Notes: generated from the letters alone by a model not told the origin. A DNA stretch of 64,000 nt from Chloroflexota bacterium (GCA_017993775.1 JAGOMA010000006.1:124001-188000); one strand, 5' to 3'; shown: positions 1 through 9,526, counted from the first letter of the stretch. Numbers and translations: made by a program.

Positions 1-250
1 GGGGCTTACTTTGGAGGGCGGTTTGATGGATTCGCCCTTGATCGAGGTTGAAATTAAACAAACGGTTATCCCGCGCTGCCAGGAAGTGATCGCGGTGGTG
101 GATGGCAGTAAATTTGGACGGCCGTCGCTGGCGACCATTGTGCCCTTGTTGGCAATCTCTAAAATTGTGACTAATGAAGGAACGCCTGCACAACTCATCG
201 CCGCCATGCGTGCGCAAGGCGTTCAAATTCTTATCGCTGAAGAAGGTTAA
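1..250 (+). CDS. DeoR-family transcriptional regulator, C-terminal fragment (5' end outside window)
   Basis: Only the last 80 or so codons are present and the reading frame is open to the window edge. The motif VVDGSKFGRPSLATI followed by an isoleucine/valine-rich strand ending in TNEG is typical of the C-terminal sugar-phosphate sensor domain of DeoR/GlpR repressors, where the Asp-Ser-Ser-Lys-Phe-Gly-Arg stretch forms part of the phospho-sugar pocket. The helix-turn-helix half lies upstream of position 1. It is codirectional with the next gene but separated from it by about 200 bases. The regulated sugar cannot be told from this fragment; it need not control the ribose operon, which has its own LacI-type repressor. 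Confidence 0.8.
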   Translation, partial: GLTLEGGLMDSPLIEVEIKQTVIPRCQEVIAVVDGSKFGRPSLATIVPLLAISKIVTNEGTPAQLIAAMRAQGVQILIAEEG

Positions 251-454
251 ACTGTCGGGGGCATTGCTGAACGGCCGTAGACTTTTGTAGCTCGTCAGCC
301 GTGGATAGTATTACCCAAACTGGCCAACCGACCAGGGCGCAGCCTCTCCGGTTGCCGGGTGTGGCGGGGCCGATTGGCTATTATACTGGGAGCATGAACC
401 TCTTTTTGTATATCCGGGCGCGGAATTGGCCGGCGACGGGTGGGAGACAGCAAT

Positions 455-1651
455 ATGAACGCTAAAAGCGGGCGACGAAGCAGACGCGTGGTGGGGCTAT
501 TAGTCGGTCTGCTGTTGGTCTTGTGCGTGGCCGGAACGGCCGTTACCTTCATCACCAACCGCCGTTTGCCCACCGACCAGATGCACACAGCACAGCTAAC
601 AGACCTGGATAAAGCCCGTCTGGCCGAGATTTTACACCTGCGCGAAACGCTGGGAAATGCATCCTGGCCGGGTTTGGGTGACGCCGATATTCCAATTATT
701 GTGTATAACGGCGCTTACGCTTTTTTGATCGGGCTGGCCGACCCGCCGCCCGGTTGGCGCACCGTGCCGCAAGAGACGCCATACGGCGCGCCCTGGCAGC
801 CGGTGGCCGATGACCTGTTCCAGGGCCAGACATATTATCGCGCGCCGCTGCCGGCTGACGGCCGTACGCCCCAGGCATTCACAGTACTGGTGGGCGACCG
901 CTGGACAGCCTCCCTCCATACGCGCTCGGCGATGCGCGTGACACTGGCCTATCAGTTTCGGGATATGCTGCCGGGCGGCATCCGCGAGATGCTGCCATAT
1001 GCGCTGGCGGCCGATCTCTTTGTGCGTAACAGCGACAGTTATATCGCGGCCATGCTGCACGAATCATTTCATGCGTATCAGGGCATGGCGGTCCCAGGGC
1101 GGCTGGCGGCCGCCGAGTGGGCCAATATCCGCCACCAGGAAGATTATCCCCATGACGACGAGGCCTTTGTGGCGGATTGGCAGGTAGAGCTGGATTTGTT
1201 GATGGCTGCGGTGCGGGCGGAGGATAAGGCGGAAACGGCCGTTCTGGCGCAGCAATTCCTGGATCAGCGGGCGGCGCGGCGCGCAGCCGCCAATCTATCC
1301 GCTCCGCTGGTTGATTATGAGCGTCAGCGGGAATGGGCCGAAGGGCTGGCTCTCTACAATGAATTGAATATCCTGCGCCAGGCGGGGTCCGCCGACGATT
1401 ATCAACCGGCAGCCGGGATGGCCGAGGACCCGGAGTTTGACGGCTACCGGACTTTTGCCGCGCGTTGGCGGCAAGAAGTTAGCCAGATTGGGCGTATGGC
1501 CGGGAATGAGGGGGACGGCCGTTTCTATTACAGCGGCATGGCTCAGGCAACTTTGTTAGACCGCTTGCTGCCAGACTGGAAAGCGCAGATTTTTGCCGAA
1601 GGCGTATTTTTGGAAGATTTACTGGCAACGGCCGTGGCGCACCAATCCTAA
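455..1651 (+). CDS. membrane-anchored protein with HExxH gluzincin-like motif
   Basis: The 398-residue product has a short basic N-terminus and one transmembrane segment (about residues 10-32), so it is probably anchored with the bulk outside the membrane. It carries HESFH (H202, E203, H206) and, about 90 residues later, EGLALY with E296. Together these match the HExxH...E zinc site of gluzincin metallopeptidases of the Peptidase_MA type. No named family is recognised and the substrate is unknown. ATG 455 is preferred over GTG 440 because GGGAG lies just ahead of it. The gene stands alone, convergent with the ribose operon. Confidence 0.6.
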   Translation: MNAKSGRRSRRVVGLLVGLLLVLCVAGTAVTFITNRRLPTDQMHTAQLTDLDKARLAEILHLRETLGNASWPGLGDADIPIIVYNGAYAFLIGLADPPPGWRTVPQETPYGAPWQPVADDLFQGQTYYRAPLPADGRTPQAFTVLVGDRWTASLHTRSAMRVTLAYQFRDMLPGGIREMLPYALAADLFVRNSDSYIAAMLHESFHAYQGMAVPGRLAAAEWANIRHQEDYPHDDEAFVADWQVELDLLMAAVRAEDKAETAVLAQQFLDQRAARRAAANLSAPLVDYERQREWAEGLALYNELNILRQAGSADDYQPAAGMAEDPEFDGYRTFAARWRQEVSQIGRMAGNEGDGRFYYSGMAQATLLDRLLPDWKAQIFAEGVFLEDLLATAVAHQS

Positions 1652-1677
1652 CCTCTCGCGGGGAAGCCGACGGATCA

Positions 1678-2637
1678 TCAGCGCCGCCGTTTGGTGAACA
1701 GATCCAGCATCACAGCCAAAATGAGAACCACGCCTTTGATGATCTGCTGGTAAAACGACTGCACGCCCATTAAATTCAGGCCATTGGAGAGGATACCGAG
1801 AATAAATGCGCCCATCACTGTGCCGGTTACGCTGCCAACGCCGCCAAATAAACTAATCCCGCCCAACACAGGCGCAGCGATAGCGTCCAATTCCCAGCCA
1901 GCGGCAGCGTTTGGCTGCGCCGACCACAGACGAGCCGCCAGCAAGATGCCGCCCAGGGCGGCCGTCAACCCGCTGATCACGTAGACGCCTAAGGTGATGC
2001 GCGCTGTTTTGATACCGGCCAAACGGCTGATTTCTTCGTTGCCGCCGGTGGCGTAGACGTACATGCCAAACCGCGTATAGCGCAAAGCGATGAAGGCGAG
2101 AATGAAGACCAGGATCATAAAAATGACCGGCAGGGGCACGCCCATAACCTCGCCGTTGCCCAGAAATATAAACCGCTCATCAATACCGGAAATGGGACGG
2201 CCGTCTGTGTAAACCAGCGTCAGCCCACGCGCCACAGCCAGCATTGCCAGCGTGGCCACAAAGGGGGGCATCTTGCCCCTCACAATCAACAATCCATTGA
2301 CCAATCCCAATAAGCCGCCGCCGCCCAGGGCCAGCGTGATGGCGGTATACGTGCCTAGCTCCTGACGCACAGCCAATCCGGCGGCCAACGCCCCACTTAA
2401 AGCCATCACCGATCCAACGGACAGGTCAATGCCGGCTGTCAAAATGGTAAATGTCATGCCAATGGCCACAATGGCGATAATGGAAGTTTGCAAAGCAATG
2501 TTGACCAGGTTGGAAGCGGTGAGAAATTTTTCGGAGCCAAGCGCAAATATGGCGGCAATGCCGACCAAAATAATGAAGACGCTGTAACGGCGCAAGAGTT
2601 CAACAAATGGGGACGGGGTGTGATTATTCGACGACAT
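1678..2637 (-). CDS. rbsC: ribose ABC transporter permease RbsC (copy 1)
   Basis: The 319-residue, highly hydrophobic protein belongs to the BPD_transp_2 family of sugar permeases. Family-typical stretches are visible: [20 protein letters not shown] near residue 80, [17 protein letters not shown] near 125 and an IIKGVVLIL-type C-terminus. It forms the membrane channel of a CUT2-type importer. It is the last gene of the minus-strand ribose operon and overlaps rbsA by 14 bases, implying translational coupling. A second permease gene (6129-7067) lies on the other side of the binding protein, so this operon carries two channels for one ATPase. Confidence 0.9.
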   Translation of the reverse strand: MSSNNHTPSPFVELLRRYSVFIILVGIAAIFALGSEKFLTASNLVNIALQTSIIAIVAIGMTFTILTAGIDLSVGSVMALSGALAAGLAVRQELGTYTAITLALGGGGLLGLVNGLLIVRGKMPPFVATLAMLAVARGLTLVYTDGRPISGIDERFIFLGNGEVMGVPLPVIFMILVFILAFIALRYTRFGMYVYATGGNEEISRLAGIKTARITLGVYVISGLTAALGGILLAARLWSAQPNAAAGWELDAIAAPVLGGISLFGGVGSVTGTVMGAFILGILSNGLNLMGVQSFYQQIIKGVVLILAVMLDLFTKRRR

Positions 2638-4138
2638 TTTCTACTCCGCCGGTAGCGGCAACCATAATTCGGTCTTGGGTGGCTTCGTCGCGGCTTAATT
2701 CGCCGGTGATGCGGCCCTCATGCATGACCAGAATGCGGTCGCTGACGCCCAGCACTTCCGGCAGTTCGGACGAGATCATCAAAACCCCGACACCTTGTTC
2801 GGCTAGTTGGCGCATGAGGGCATGGATTTCGGCTTTTGCGCCGACGTCTACGCCGCGCGTTGGCTCATCGAGGATGAGAATACGCGGCGAAAGGGTTAAC
2901 CAGCGGGCGATAATCACTTTTTGCTGGTTGCCGCCGGATAAGTTGCGTATGTTTTGGCGTAGGTTGGGCGTGCGCACGTCTAATTTTTCCACGAATTTTT
3001 GCGCCAATCCGTTGGCCTTTTTGTTGTCTACAAATCCGGCGTTGGTGACAAGCCCCATGCCGCTCATGGTGATATTTTCGCGCACGGCCATATTCAGAAA
3101 TAAGCCTTGAAGTTTGCGGTCTTCGGGCACAAAGCCAAGTCCGTGTTGGATGGCTTGTTTGGGCGAGCGGATTTTGCTGGGCTGGCCGGCGAGTTTGATG
3201 TGGCCGCTGGTGGCGGGGCGAATGCCGAATAGGGTTTCGGCCAGGGCCGTGCGCCCGGCGCCAATGAGGCCGGCGATGCCCAGGATTTCGCCGCCATGGA
3301 GTTGGAAGGAGACGTTTTTCAGTTCACGGCCGTCGCCCAAATCGCTCACTTCTAAGACCAGGTCGCGTTGTTCGGTGGGGTGGTAGGGGTAGATGTCGCC
3401 TAGTTCGCGGCCGACCATCAATTCGACAATTTTGTCGCGGGTGAGGTCGGCGGTGGGGCGGGTGTCGATGTGACGGCCGTCGCGCAGCACCGTCACCTTA
3501 TCCGTAATTTCAAACACCTCTTCCAGCCGGTGAGAAATAAACACAATCGCCACTCCCTGCGCTTTCAGCGCGCGCATCATGGTAAACAGCACCTCCGTTT
3601 CCACATCTGTCAGCGATGAGGTCGGCTCGTCCATGGCGATGAGGTCGGCTTGCAGCGAAAGCGCTTTGGCAACTTCGACCATTTGCTGTTGGGCAATGCT
3701 TAGTTCCCGCGCTTCGGCCCGGGGTTTCACGTCCAGGCTCAGCCGCTCCAGCAGTTCTTGCGTTTGGGCGTACAGCGCTTTCCAATTAATAAATCCGGGG
3801 ATTGGCCCCTGGGGTTCGCGCCCCAGAAAGATGTTTTGTCCCACGGTGAGGTAGGGCAGCAGCGATAATTCCTGATGGATCATGCTGATGCCCAGGGTTT
3901 GGGAGTCGGCAGGGCTGGCGATGGTGACGGGACGGCCGTGCCAGGCGATTTGCCCGCTGTCGGGCCGGTAAGCGCCGGTAAGAATTTTCATGAGGGTGCT
4001 TTTACCGGCCCCATTTTCGCCGACCAGGGCATGGATTTCGCCGCGCGCCACCTCAAAATGAACCTCTTGCAGCGCCTTGACGCCCGGAAAGGACTTGGAA
4101 ATGCCCGACATGCGCAGAATGGGAGTGGTTTCAGACAT
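2624..4138 (-). CDS. rbsA: ribose ABC transporter ATP-binding protein RbsA
   Basis: The 504-residue protein contains two nucleotide-binding domains in one chain, as in RbsA/MglA (usual length about 500). The first domain has a Walker A motif [11 protein letters not shown] near residue 40 and Walker [12 protein letters not shown] near 167. The second domain has the degenerate P-loop [12 protein letters not shown], signature LSGGNQQKV and Walker [12 protein letters not shown]. The weakened second site is normal for this family. It energises uptake through the RbsC permeases and is the only ATPase gene of the operon. Confidence 0.93.
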   Translation of the reverse strand: MSETTPILRMSGISKSFPGVKALQEVHFEVARGEIHALVGENGAGKSTLMKILTGAYRPDSGQIAWHGRPVTIASPADSQTLGISMIHQELSLLPYLTVGQNIFLGREPQGPIPGFINWKALYAQTQELLERLSLDVKPRAEARELSIAQQQMVEVAKALSLQADLIAMDEPTSSLTDVETEVLFTMMRALKAQGVAIVFISHRLEEVFEITDKVTVLRDGRHIDTRPTADLTRDKIVELMVGRELGDIYPYHPTEQRDLVLEVSDLGDGRELKNVSFQLHGGEILGIAGLIGAGRTALAETLFGIRPATSGHIKLAGQPSKIRSPKQAIQHGLGFVPEDRKLQGLFLNMAVRENITMSGMGLVTNAGFVDNKKANGLAQKFVEKLDVRTPNLRQNIRNLSGGNQQKVIIARWLTLSPRILILDEPTRGVDVGAKAEIHALMRQLAEQGVGVLMISSELPEVLGVSDRILVMHEGRITGELSRDEATQDRIMVAATGGVENVVE

Positions 4139-4218
4139 AGTTTGGATCGATTAGAAATTAGAGATTGGAGGTGGCAACATTGCCCATCTCCAATCTCCAA
4201 TCTCTCATGGGTATAGGA

Positions 4219-6018
4219 TTACGGTGTTACCAGGGAAAGGTCAACCGGGATGTAAGCGTCTACAGTGCCGCCGGTGAGGTAGGTTACGGCCGTTTCCAGA
4301 CCCAACTGTCCCATCAGAGCGGGCTGCTGCGCTACGGTTGCCGCCAGATCGCCGGCATTTACGGCCGTTACGGCATCATCCACAGCGTCAAACCCGACAA
4401 ACACAATGTCTCCGGCGCGGCCGGCGGCTTTCGCCGCTTCAATCGCGCCCAAAATCATCTCGTCGTTGTGGGCAAATACGCCATTGATTTCCGGCTCAGC
4501 TTGCAGAATATTCTCGAACACGCTCAGACCCTCGGCGCGGTTAAAATTGGCCGTCTGCTTGGCGATGATTTCTATGCCGTAGCAGTCGCTGGCGATGTAT
4601 TCATTAAAACCCTGGCCGCGATCTCGCGCCGCCGACGTACCGGCGATGCCTTCCAATTCCACCACTTTGCCTGCGCCGCCAAGCTGCGCGCACAGGAATT
4701 CGGCGGCCATGCGGCCACCGGCCACGTTGTCGGAGGCGATGTGGGCGATAACTGTGCCAGCGCTCGCGCCGCGATCAATGGTGAAGACAGGGATACCGGC
4801 GTCGTTGGCTTTTTGGATGGAGGGCACAATGGCGTCGGCATCGGTGGGGTTCACCAGAATGGCGTCCACACCGCGTTGGATCAGGTCTTCCATGTTGGTG
4901 GCTTCTTTCGCCGGATCGTCCTGGGCATCTACCACAATCAATTCGACGCCGGCGGCGTCAGCGGCTGCCTGGGCGCCTTCGCTCAGGGTGACGAAAAAGG
5001 GATTGTTCAGAGTGGACAGGGACAAACCGATGGTCAAACTGCCGGCCGCCGGGGCTGCTGCGCCTTCATTGGTAACCAGAGCCAGGTCAACCGGAATGAA
5101 CGCTTCCACCGTGCCGCCCTTGAGGACGCTCAGGGCTGTTTCCACGCCCAACTGTCCCATCAGAGCGGGCTGCTGCGCTACGGTTGCGGCCAGATCACCG
5201 GCATTTACGGCCGTTACGGCATCATCCACAGCGTCAAACCCGACAAACACAATGTCTCCGGCGCGGCCGGCGGCTTTCGCCGCTTCAATCGCGCCCAAAA
5301 TCATCTCGTCGTTGTGGGCAAATACGCCATTGATTTCCGGCTCGGCTTGCAGAATATTCTCGAAAACGCTCAGACCCTCGGCGCGGTTAAAATTGGCCGT
5401 CTGCTTGGCGATGATTTCTACGCCGGAGCAGTCGCTGGCCATGTAATCATTAAAACCCTGGCCGCGATCTCGCGCCGCCGACGTACCGGCGATGCCTTCC
5501 AATTCCACCACTTTGCCTGCGCCGCCAAGCTGCGCGCACAGGAATTCGGCGGCCATGCGGCCACCGGCGATATTGTCGGAAGCGATGTGGGCCACAACCG
5601 TGCCGCTAGATGCGCCGCGATCAATGGTGAAGACGGGGATACCGGCGTCGTTGGCTTTTTGGATGGAGGGCACAATGGCGTCGGCATCGGTGGGATTGAT
5701 GAGGATGGCGTCAACTTTTTGTTGGATTAAATCTTCGATGTTAGTGGCTTCTTTGGCCGAATCGTCCTGAGCATCGACGGTGATCAGAGTGACGCCTGCG
5801 GCATCGGCGGCGGCTTGCGCGCCTTCGCCCAATGTAACAAAGAAGGGATTGTTCAGGGTGGATAGAGAGATACCTAAGGTCAGGCTGTCAGATGCTGCGG
5901 GCGCTTCAGTTGCCGCTGCGGCCGGGGCTTCGGTGGCGTCGGGTGTGGTGGCCGTGCCGCCACAAGCAACCAGGAGCATAACCAATAAAATAACGACCAA
6001 TTTGCTAATGTGTTTCAT
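4219..6018 (-). CDS. rbsB: tandem-duplicated ribose-binding lipoprotein (two RbsB domains in one chain)
   Basis: The 599-residue product is about twice the usual RbsB length. A signal peptide ends in the lipobox LVAC (Cys19), so it should be a membrane-tethered lipoprotein. Two periplasmic-binding domains follow (about residues 45-320 and 330-599), joined by a short Ala/Pro linker. Both keep the residues that contact ribose in E. coli RbsB: NNPFF, NPTDAD, DRGAS, ARDRG, HNDE, GFDAVDDA and AQQP. The two halves are nearly identical even in DNA and are offset by 846 bases (282 codons), pointing to a recent duplication or ongoing gene conversion. It lies between the two permease genes of the operon. 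Confidence 0.92.
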   Translation of the reverse strand: MKHISKLVVILLVMLLVACGGTATTPDATEAPAAAATEAPAASDSLTLGISLSTLNNPFFVTLGEGAQAAADAAGVTLITVDAQDDSAKEATNIEDLIQQKVDAILINPTDADAIVPSIQKANDAGIPVFTIDRGASSGTVVAHIASDNIAGGRMAAEFLCAQLGGAGKVVELEGIAGTSAARDRGQGFNDYMASDCSGVEIIAKQTANFNRAEGLSVFENILQAEPEINGVFAHNDEMILGAIEAAKAAGRAGDIVFVGFDAVDDAVTAVNAGDLAATVAQQPALMGQLGVETALSVLKGGTVEAFIPVDLALVTNEGAAAPAAGSLTIGLSLSTLNNPFFVTLSEGAQAAADAAGVELIVVDAQDDPAKEATNMEDLIQRGVDAILVNPTDADAIVPSIQKANDAGIPVFTIDRGASAGTVIAHIASDNVAGGRMAAEFLCAQLGGAGKVVELEGIAGTSAARDRGQGFNEYIASDCYGIEIIAKQTANFNRAEGLSVFENILQAEPEINGVFAHNDEMILGAIEAAKAAGRAGDIVFVGFDAVDDAVTAVNAGDLAATVAQQPALMGQLGLETAVTYLTGGTVDAYIPVDLSLVTP

Positions 6019-6128
6019 TTTCTTCTCCAGTCTCCTTTAGATAAACCTGTAATTTATTTGACTCGATAAAATTTTCCGGTAGTCCAAGCATACTCTTACT
6101 CCTTTTGGGTCTGGACCATGCCCTGAAA

Positions 6129-7067
6129 TTAGCGTAATGCGCGGTGCAGCAGCAAGGCCACCGCAATAACGACACCGGTGACAACCGGTTGGTAAAACGA
6201 GGATACGTTGAGCAAATTAAGCCCATTGTTCAGCACGGCGATGATCAAGACGCCCACCAGCGTGCCGCCCAATCCGCCTTGCCCGCCGGCAAAACTGGTT
6301 CCGCCGACGACAACGGCCGCAATCGCGTCAAATTCATAGGCGGTTCCGGCTGTCGGTTGGGCCGAATCCAGGCGAGCGATCAGGATCATCCCGGCCAGGG
6401 CGGATAATGCTCCGGCCAGCACGTACACAAAGGTAATGGTGCGGTTCACGGAAATTCCGGCAAAACGGGCGGCGGTGGGATTGTTGCCGATGGCAAAAAT
6501 AAACTGCCCTAACGCGGTGCGCGTGAGCAAGATGGCGCCAATGATGAAAGCGGCTGCGGCTAACAGAATGGGCACAGGCACGGGGCCGATGGAGCCGGTT
6601 CCCAGGGTGCGGAAGGCATCGGGCAGGCCGGTGATGGGACGGCCTGCGGTGTAGGTGAGTGTCAGGCCACGGGCGATTGTCATCATGCCCAGTGTGGCCA
6701 CGAAGGGCGGCACTTTGGCTTTGGTGATGATGAGGCCGTTGATTAGTCCCATCGTGCCGCCGATGCCCAGCCCGATCAGGATGGCCAGCGGTACGGCCGT
6801 TCCCCCTTGCAGCAAATCGGCCGTCACCACAGCCGACAGGGCCAGAATCGCGCCCACTGAGAGGTCGATCCCGGCCGTCAGGATGACATAGGTCATACCA
6901 ATGGCGATGATGCCGTTGATGGTGGATTGGCGCAAGACGTTCACCATGTTGTTGACCGTGAGAAACCGATCTGACAGCAGGGTCAGCGCCAGACACAGCA
7001 ACAGGAAGGATAGGATAAGGCCATACCGCCGCAAGTAATCACGAAATTTGGAAGATTGTGCAACCAT
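6129..7067 (-). CDS. rbsC: ribose ABC transporter permease RbsC (copy 2)
   Basis: The 312-residue permease is of the same family as the gene at 1678-2637, with the motif [20 protein letters not shown] and NGLIITKAKVPPFVATLGMM. The frame is open upstream, but ATG 7067 (MVAQSSKF) is chosen because it lies 4 bases after the rbsD stop codon and matches the usual RbsC N-terminus. Sequence divergence from copy 1 is clearly greater than that between the two RbsB halves, so the permeases are older paralogues. They might form a heteromeric channel; that is inference. Confidence 0.9.
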   Translation of the reverse strand: MVAQSSKFRDYLRRYGLILSFLLLCLALTLLSDRFLTVNNMVNVLRQSTINGIIAIGMTYVILTAGIDLSVGAILALSAVVTADLLQGGTAVPLAILIGLGIGGTMGLINGLIITKAKVPPFVATLGMMTIARGLTLTYTAGRPITGLPDAFRTLGTGSIGPVPVPILLAAAAFIIGAILLTRTALGQFIFAIGNNPTAARFAGISVNRTITFVYVLAGALSALAGMILIARLDSAQPTAGTAYEFDAIAAVVVGGTSFAGGQGGLGGTLVGVLIIAVLNNGLNLLNVSSFYQPVVTGVVIAVALLLHRALR

Positions 7068-7071
7068 AACG

Positions 7072-7470
7072 TTATCCAAAAACGACTCCGGACAATAAGA
7101 TGATGTTGGCGTAGGGTGTAAATTCGCCGGTGCGGATGATGGCTTTGGCGAATTGAGTACGCACTTTAAACGCCTCATGGGGGACGTGAATGATGCGAAT
7201 CGTGCCCAGGCGTCCTTGAATGGCGGCGTAGAGGTCGGGGCTGGTGGTGATCATTTCTGTGGCGATAACGGCCGTTTCCACCGCCAATTCACTCAACACT
7301 GCGTCCAGCGTATCCAAAAACGCCGGAATCCCGCCTGTCAGCGCCAGATCAATCCGCTGCGGTCCAGCGGGAATAGGCAGCCCGGCATCGCCAATGACCA
7401 ATTCATCTGTATGGCCCATGCCGGCAATGACGGCAGAAATCGGTTGGTTAAGCAATTGTCCTTTTTTCAT
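7072..7470 (-). CDS. rbsD: D-ribose pyranase RbsD
   Basis: The 132-residue protein matches RbsD in length and sequence: MKKGQLLNQPISAVIAGMGH at the N-terminus with the catalytic His20, DAGLPIP near residue 30, and a C-terminal YANIIL stretch. RbsD interconverts pyranose and furanose forms of ribose so that ribokinase gets the furanose. It sits between rbsK and the second permease gene, 4 bases from the latter, in the expected functional context. Confidence 0.93.
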   Translation of the reverse strand: MKKGQLLNQPISAVIAGMGHTDELVIGDAGLPIPAGPQRIDLALTGGIPAFLDTLDAVLSELAVETAVIATEMITTSPDLYAAIQGRLGTIRIIHVPHEAFKVRTQFAKAIIRTGEFTPYANIILLSGVVFG

Positions 7471-7498
7471 GGTGCATTCCTCCGATGTGGGTGGCGCG

Positions 7499-8422
7499 TC
7501 AGGTTCGCGCCAACAGCGCTTCTACTTCGGCGCGGGTGGGCAGAGAAGGCTGCGCGCCCATGCGCGTGACGGCCAACGAACCGGTCGCGTTGCCCCAGGG
7601 CACAGCTTCGGCCAGCGATTTGCCTTCGGCCAGTGCGGTAGCCAGACCCCCCACAAAGGCATCGCCGGCGGCGGTGGTGTCGACTACTTTTTGCGGTACA
7701 TAGGGTGGAAAATGGATGGTTCCGGCTTCGTTGGTTAGCAGCGCGCCCCGCTCGCCCAGAGTCATGATGATGGTTCCCACGCCGGATTGGCGTAGTTTGG
7801 CGGCGGCTGCTTCAATTTCGGCCGGGGTGTGGGCGGGCATGCCGGTTAATAGGGCGGTTTCGGTTTCGTTGGGGATAAGAATATCCACCAGGGCAAGCAG
7901 CTCGTCGGGGAGCGGTTGGGCGGGCGCAGGGTTGAGAATGACTTTTACGCCGTGTTTGTGGGCTAATTGGGCGGCGCGGAGTACGGCCGTTAGCGGGATT
8001 TCCAATTGCAGCAGTATGGCGTCGGCGGCTTGGATGGCGGCTTCGGCGGCGTCTACGTCGGCGGGGGAAAGACGGCCGTTGGCCCCTGGCGCTACCACGA
8101 TGACATTTTCTCCGGCGGCGTCGATGACGATCAGAGCCACGCCGGAAGCGGCTTGTGGGTCTTGGGTAACGTATGTGTGGTCAACCTGAACGGCCGTTAA
8201 ATTGTCCAGCAACTGCTGCGCAAATAGATCGTGCCCCACGCGGCCAACCATCGCAACATCTGCGCCCAAACGGGCGGCGGCTACGGCCTGATTCGCGCCT
8301 TTGCCGCCGGGCAGCGTGTGCAAATCGCCGCCAATGACCGTTTCGCCGGGGGCGGGAATTTTGGCCGCTCTGGTGACTAAATCCATGTTCAAACTGCCAA
8401 TGACGGTAATTTTTGCTGTCAT
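7499..8422 (-). CDS. rbsK: ribokinase RbsK
   Basis: The 307-residue PfkB-family kinase phosphorylates D-ribose to ribose 5-phosphate. Visible motifs are the N-terminal GSLNMDLV, GGDLHTLPGGKGANQAVAAA near residue 40 (substrate lid and glycine-rich region) and DTTAAGDAFVGGLA near residue 250, which carries the catalytic Asp and anion hole. Length and motif order are normal. It lies directly downstream of the lacI-type regulator, 18 bases away, and upstream of rbsD. Confidence 0.94.
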   Translation of the reverse strand: MTAKITVIGSLNMDLVTRAAKIPAPGETVIGGDLHTLPGGKGANQAVAAARLGADVAMVGRVGHDLFAQQLLDNLTAVQVDHTYVTQDPQAASGVALIVIDAAGENVIVVAPGANGRLSPADVDAAEAAIQAADAILLQLEIPLTAVLRAAQLAHKHGVKVILNPAPAQPLPDELLALVDILIPNETETALLTGMPAHTPAEIEAAAAKLRQSGVGTIIMTLGERGALLTNEAGTIHFPPYVPQKVVDTTAAGDAFVGGLATALAEGKSLAEAVPWGNATGSLAVTRMGAQPSLPTRAEVEALLART

Positions 8423-8440
8423 ACTATCTTGTTTTCCTGG

Positions 8441-9457
8441 TCACTCTTTTAAAAGCGGCGCTGTTGACTGGCGAATAACCAATTCTGTGTCCAACCGCTT
8501 CAGGCGGGTTGGGGCGTCGATGTTTTGCACGCGAGCCAGCAGCATCTCTGTGGCGATGACGCCGATTTCATATTTGGGTTGGGCTACGGTTGTTAGGGGA
8601 GGATTGGTAAACGAGGCGAGGCGCACGTCGTCGAAACCCACGACCGATAAATCTTGCGGAACCCGCAAGCCTAGTTCCGTTACCGCGCTGATGACACCTA
8701 CGGCCATGAGGTCGTTGCAGGCAAATACGGCCGTTGGCGGGTCCGCCAGTGCCAGTAACTGCCGCGCCGCTTCATATCCGCTCACATACTGAAAATCACC
8801 GCGCACAACCAGCGATTCATCAAATAAGATGCCATTCTCTTGCAAAATTTGCTGGTAACCGGTGAGCCGCTCGGCGCTAGGCGACAAATCAGAACCGCCG
8901 GAAATGCAGGCAATACGCTGGTGGCCCAAATCCCAAAGGTGCTGCGTGGCCAAACGGCCGCCCTGCAAATGATTGGTCAGCACGGTGTCTACGCTAACGC
9001 CTGGCACTGCACGATCGACGACTACCACCGGGACGCGCCGGGCCTGCAAATCTTCTACCAGTTCTGTGCTGATGCCAGCGGCGACAAACAAAATCCCCGC
9101 CACCTGGTTTTTGATTAGCAAGTCGGTGTGCGCAGCTTGTTTGTCCACATCGCCATCTGTATTGCACAAAATAACGCTGTGGTTTTGTTCAAAACTGGTG
9201 TCTTCGATGCCCCGGGCTACTTCGGCAAAAAAGGGGTTGGCGCTGTCGGGCACAATCATGCCGATGCTAAAGGTTTGTTGGCGGCGCAAATTTTGGGCCA
9301 GCGCGTTGGGTTTGTAGTCCAATTGGTGCATGGCTTCCAAGACGCGGCTCCGAGATTCTTTGCTGACAGCGCGGGAATTGTTTACTACATGGGAGACGGT
9401 GGAAATAGAGACGCCTGCTTGCCGGGCGACATCACGTATTGTGGTAATGGTGAGCAC
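8441..9457 (-). CDS. rbsR: LacI-family repressor of the ribose operon (RbsR-like)
   Basis: An N-terminal helix-turn-helix (TTIRDVARQAGVSISTVSHV) is followed by a hinge and a periplasmic-binding-like effector domain (IGMIVPDSANPFFAEVARGI, then GFDDVRLASFTNPPLTTV). About 335 residues is normal. The frame is open to 9526, but a start there would lie upstream of the promoter's transcription start, so the true start is internal. GTG 9457 is given here. ATT at 9446-9448 is a serious alternative, because GGAGG sits 8 bases before it and it would give the family-typical start M-T-T-I-R-D. As the first gene of the operon it is probably autoregulated by ribose or ribose phosphate. Confidence 0.85.
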   Translation of the reverse strand: MLTITTIRDVARQAGVSISTVSHVVNNSRAVSKESRSRVLEAMHQLDYKPNALAQNLRRQQTFSIGMIVPDSANPFFAEVARGIEDTSFEQNHSVILCNTDGDVDKQAAHTDLLIKNQVAGILFVAAGISTELVEDLQARRVPVVVVDRAVPGVSVDTVLTNHLQGGRLATQHLWDLGHQRIACISGGSDLSPSAERLTGYQQILQENGILFDESLVVRGDFQYVSGYEAARQLLALADPPTAVFACNDLMAVGVISAVTELGLRVPQDLSVVGFDDVRLASFTNPPLTTVAQPKYEIGVIATEMLLARVQNIDAPTRLKRLDTELVIRQSTAPLLKE

Positions 9458-9469
9458 CTCCAACCTGAT

Positions 9470-9495
9470 GTAAAACGTTTGCGCAAACGTTTTAC
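9470..9495. promoter_or_regulatory. perfect 26-bp palindromic LacI-type operator
   Basis: The sequence is a perfect inverted repeat centred between 9482 and 9483. Its core is two copies of AAACGTTT separated by GCGC, flanked by GTAA/TTAC. The central CG step and AAACG/CGTTT arms are typical of LacI/RbsR operators. It begins just downstream of the -10 box of the promoter at 9498-9526, where bound repressor would block transcription. Confidence 0.8.
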
Positions 9496-9497
9496 GT

Positions 9498-9526
9498 AGT
9501 ATATCGAAGCTGTTTTGCCTTGTCAA
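9498..9526 (-). promoter_or_regulatory. consensus sigma-70-type promoter of the ribose operon
   Basis: On the minus strand TTGACA (9526-9521) and TATACT (9503-9498) are separated by exactly 17 bases. Transcription should start near 9490, inside the palindromic operator, leaving a short leader before the GGAGG at 9461-9457. Confidence 0.75.

Noticed and set aside
4165-5730. 521-codon plus-strand open frame antisense to the ribose-binding protein gene
   Set aside because: It contains the duplicated segments simply because the sense gene is duplicated; composition is not protein-like and the sense strand gives a clear RbsB-RbsB.
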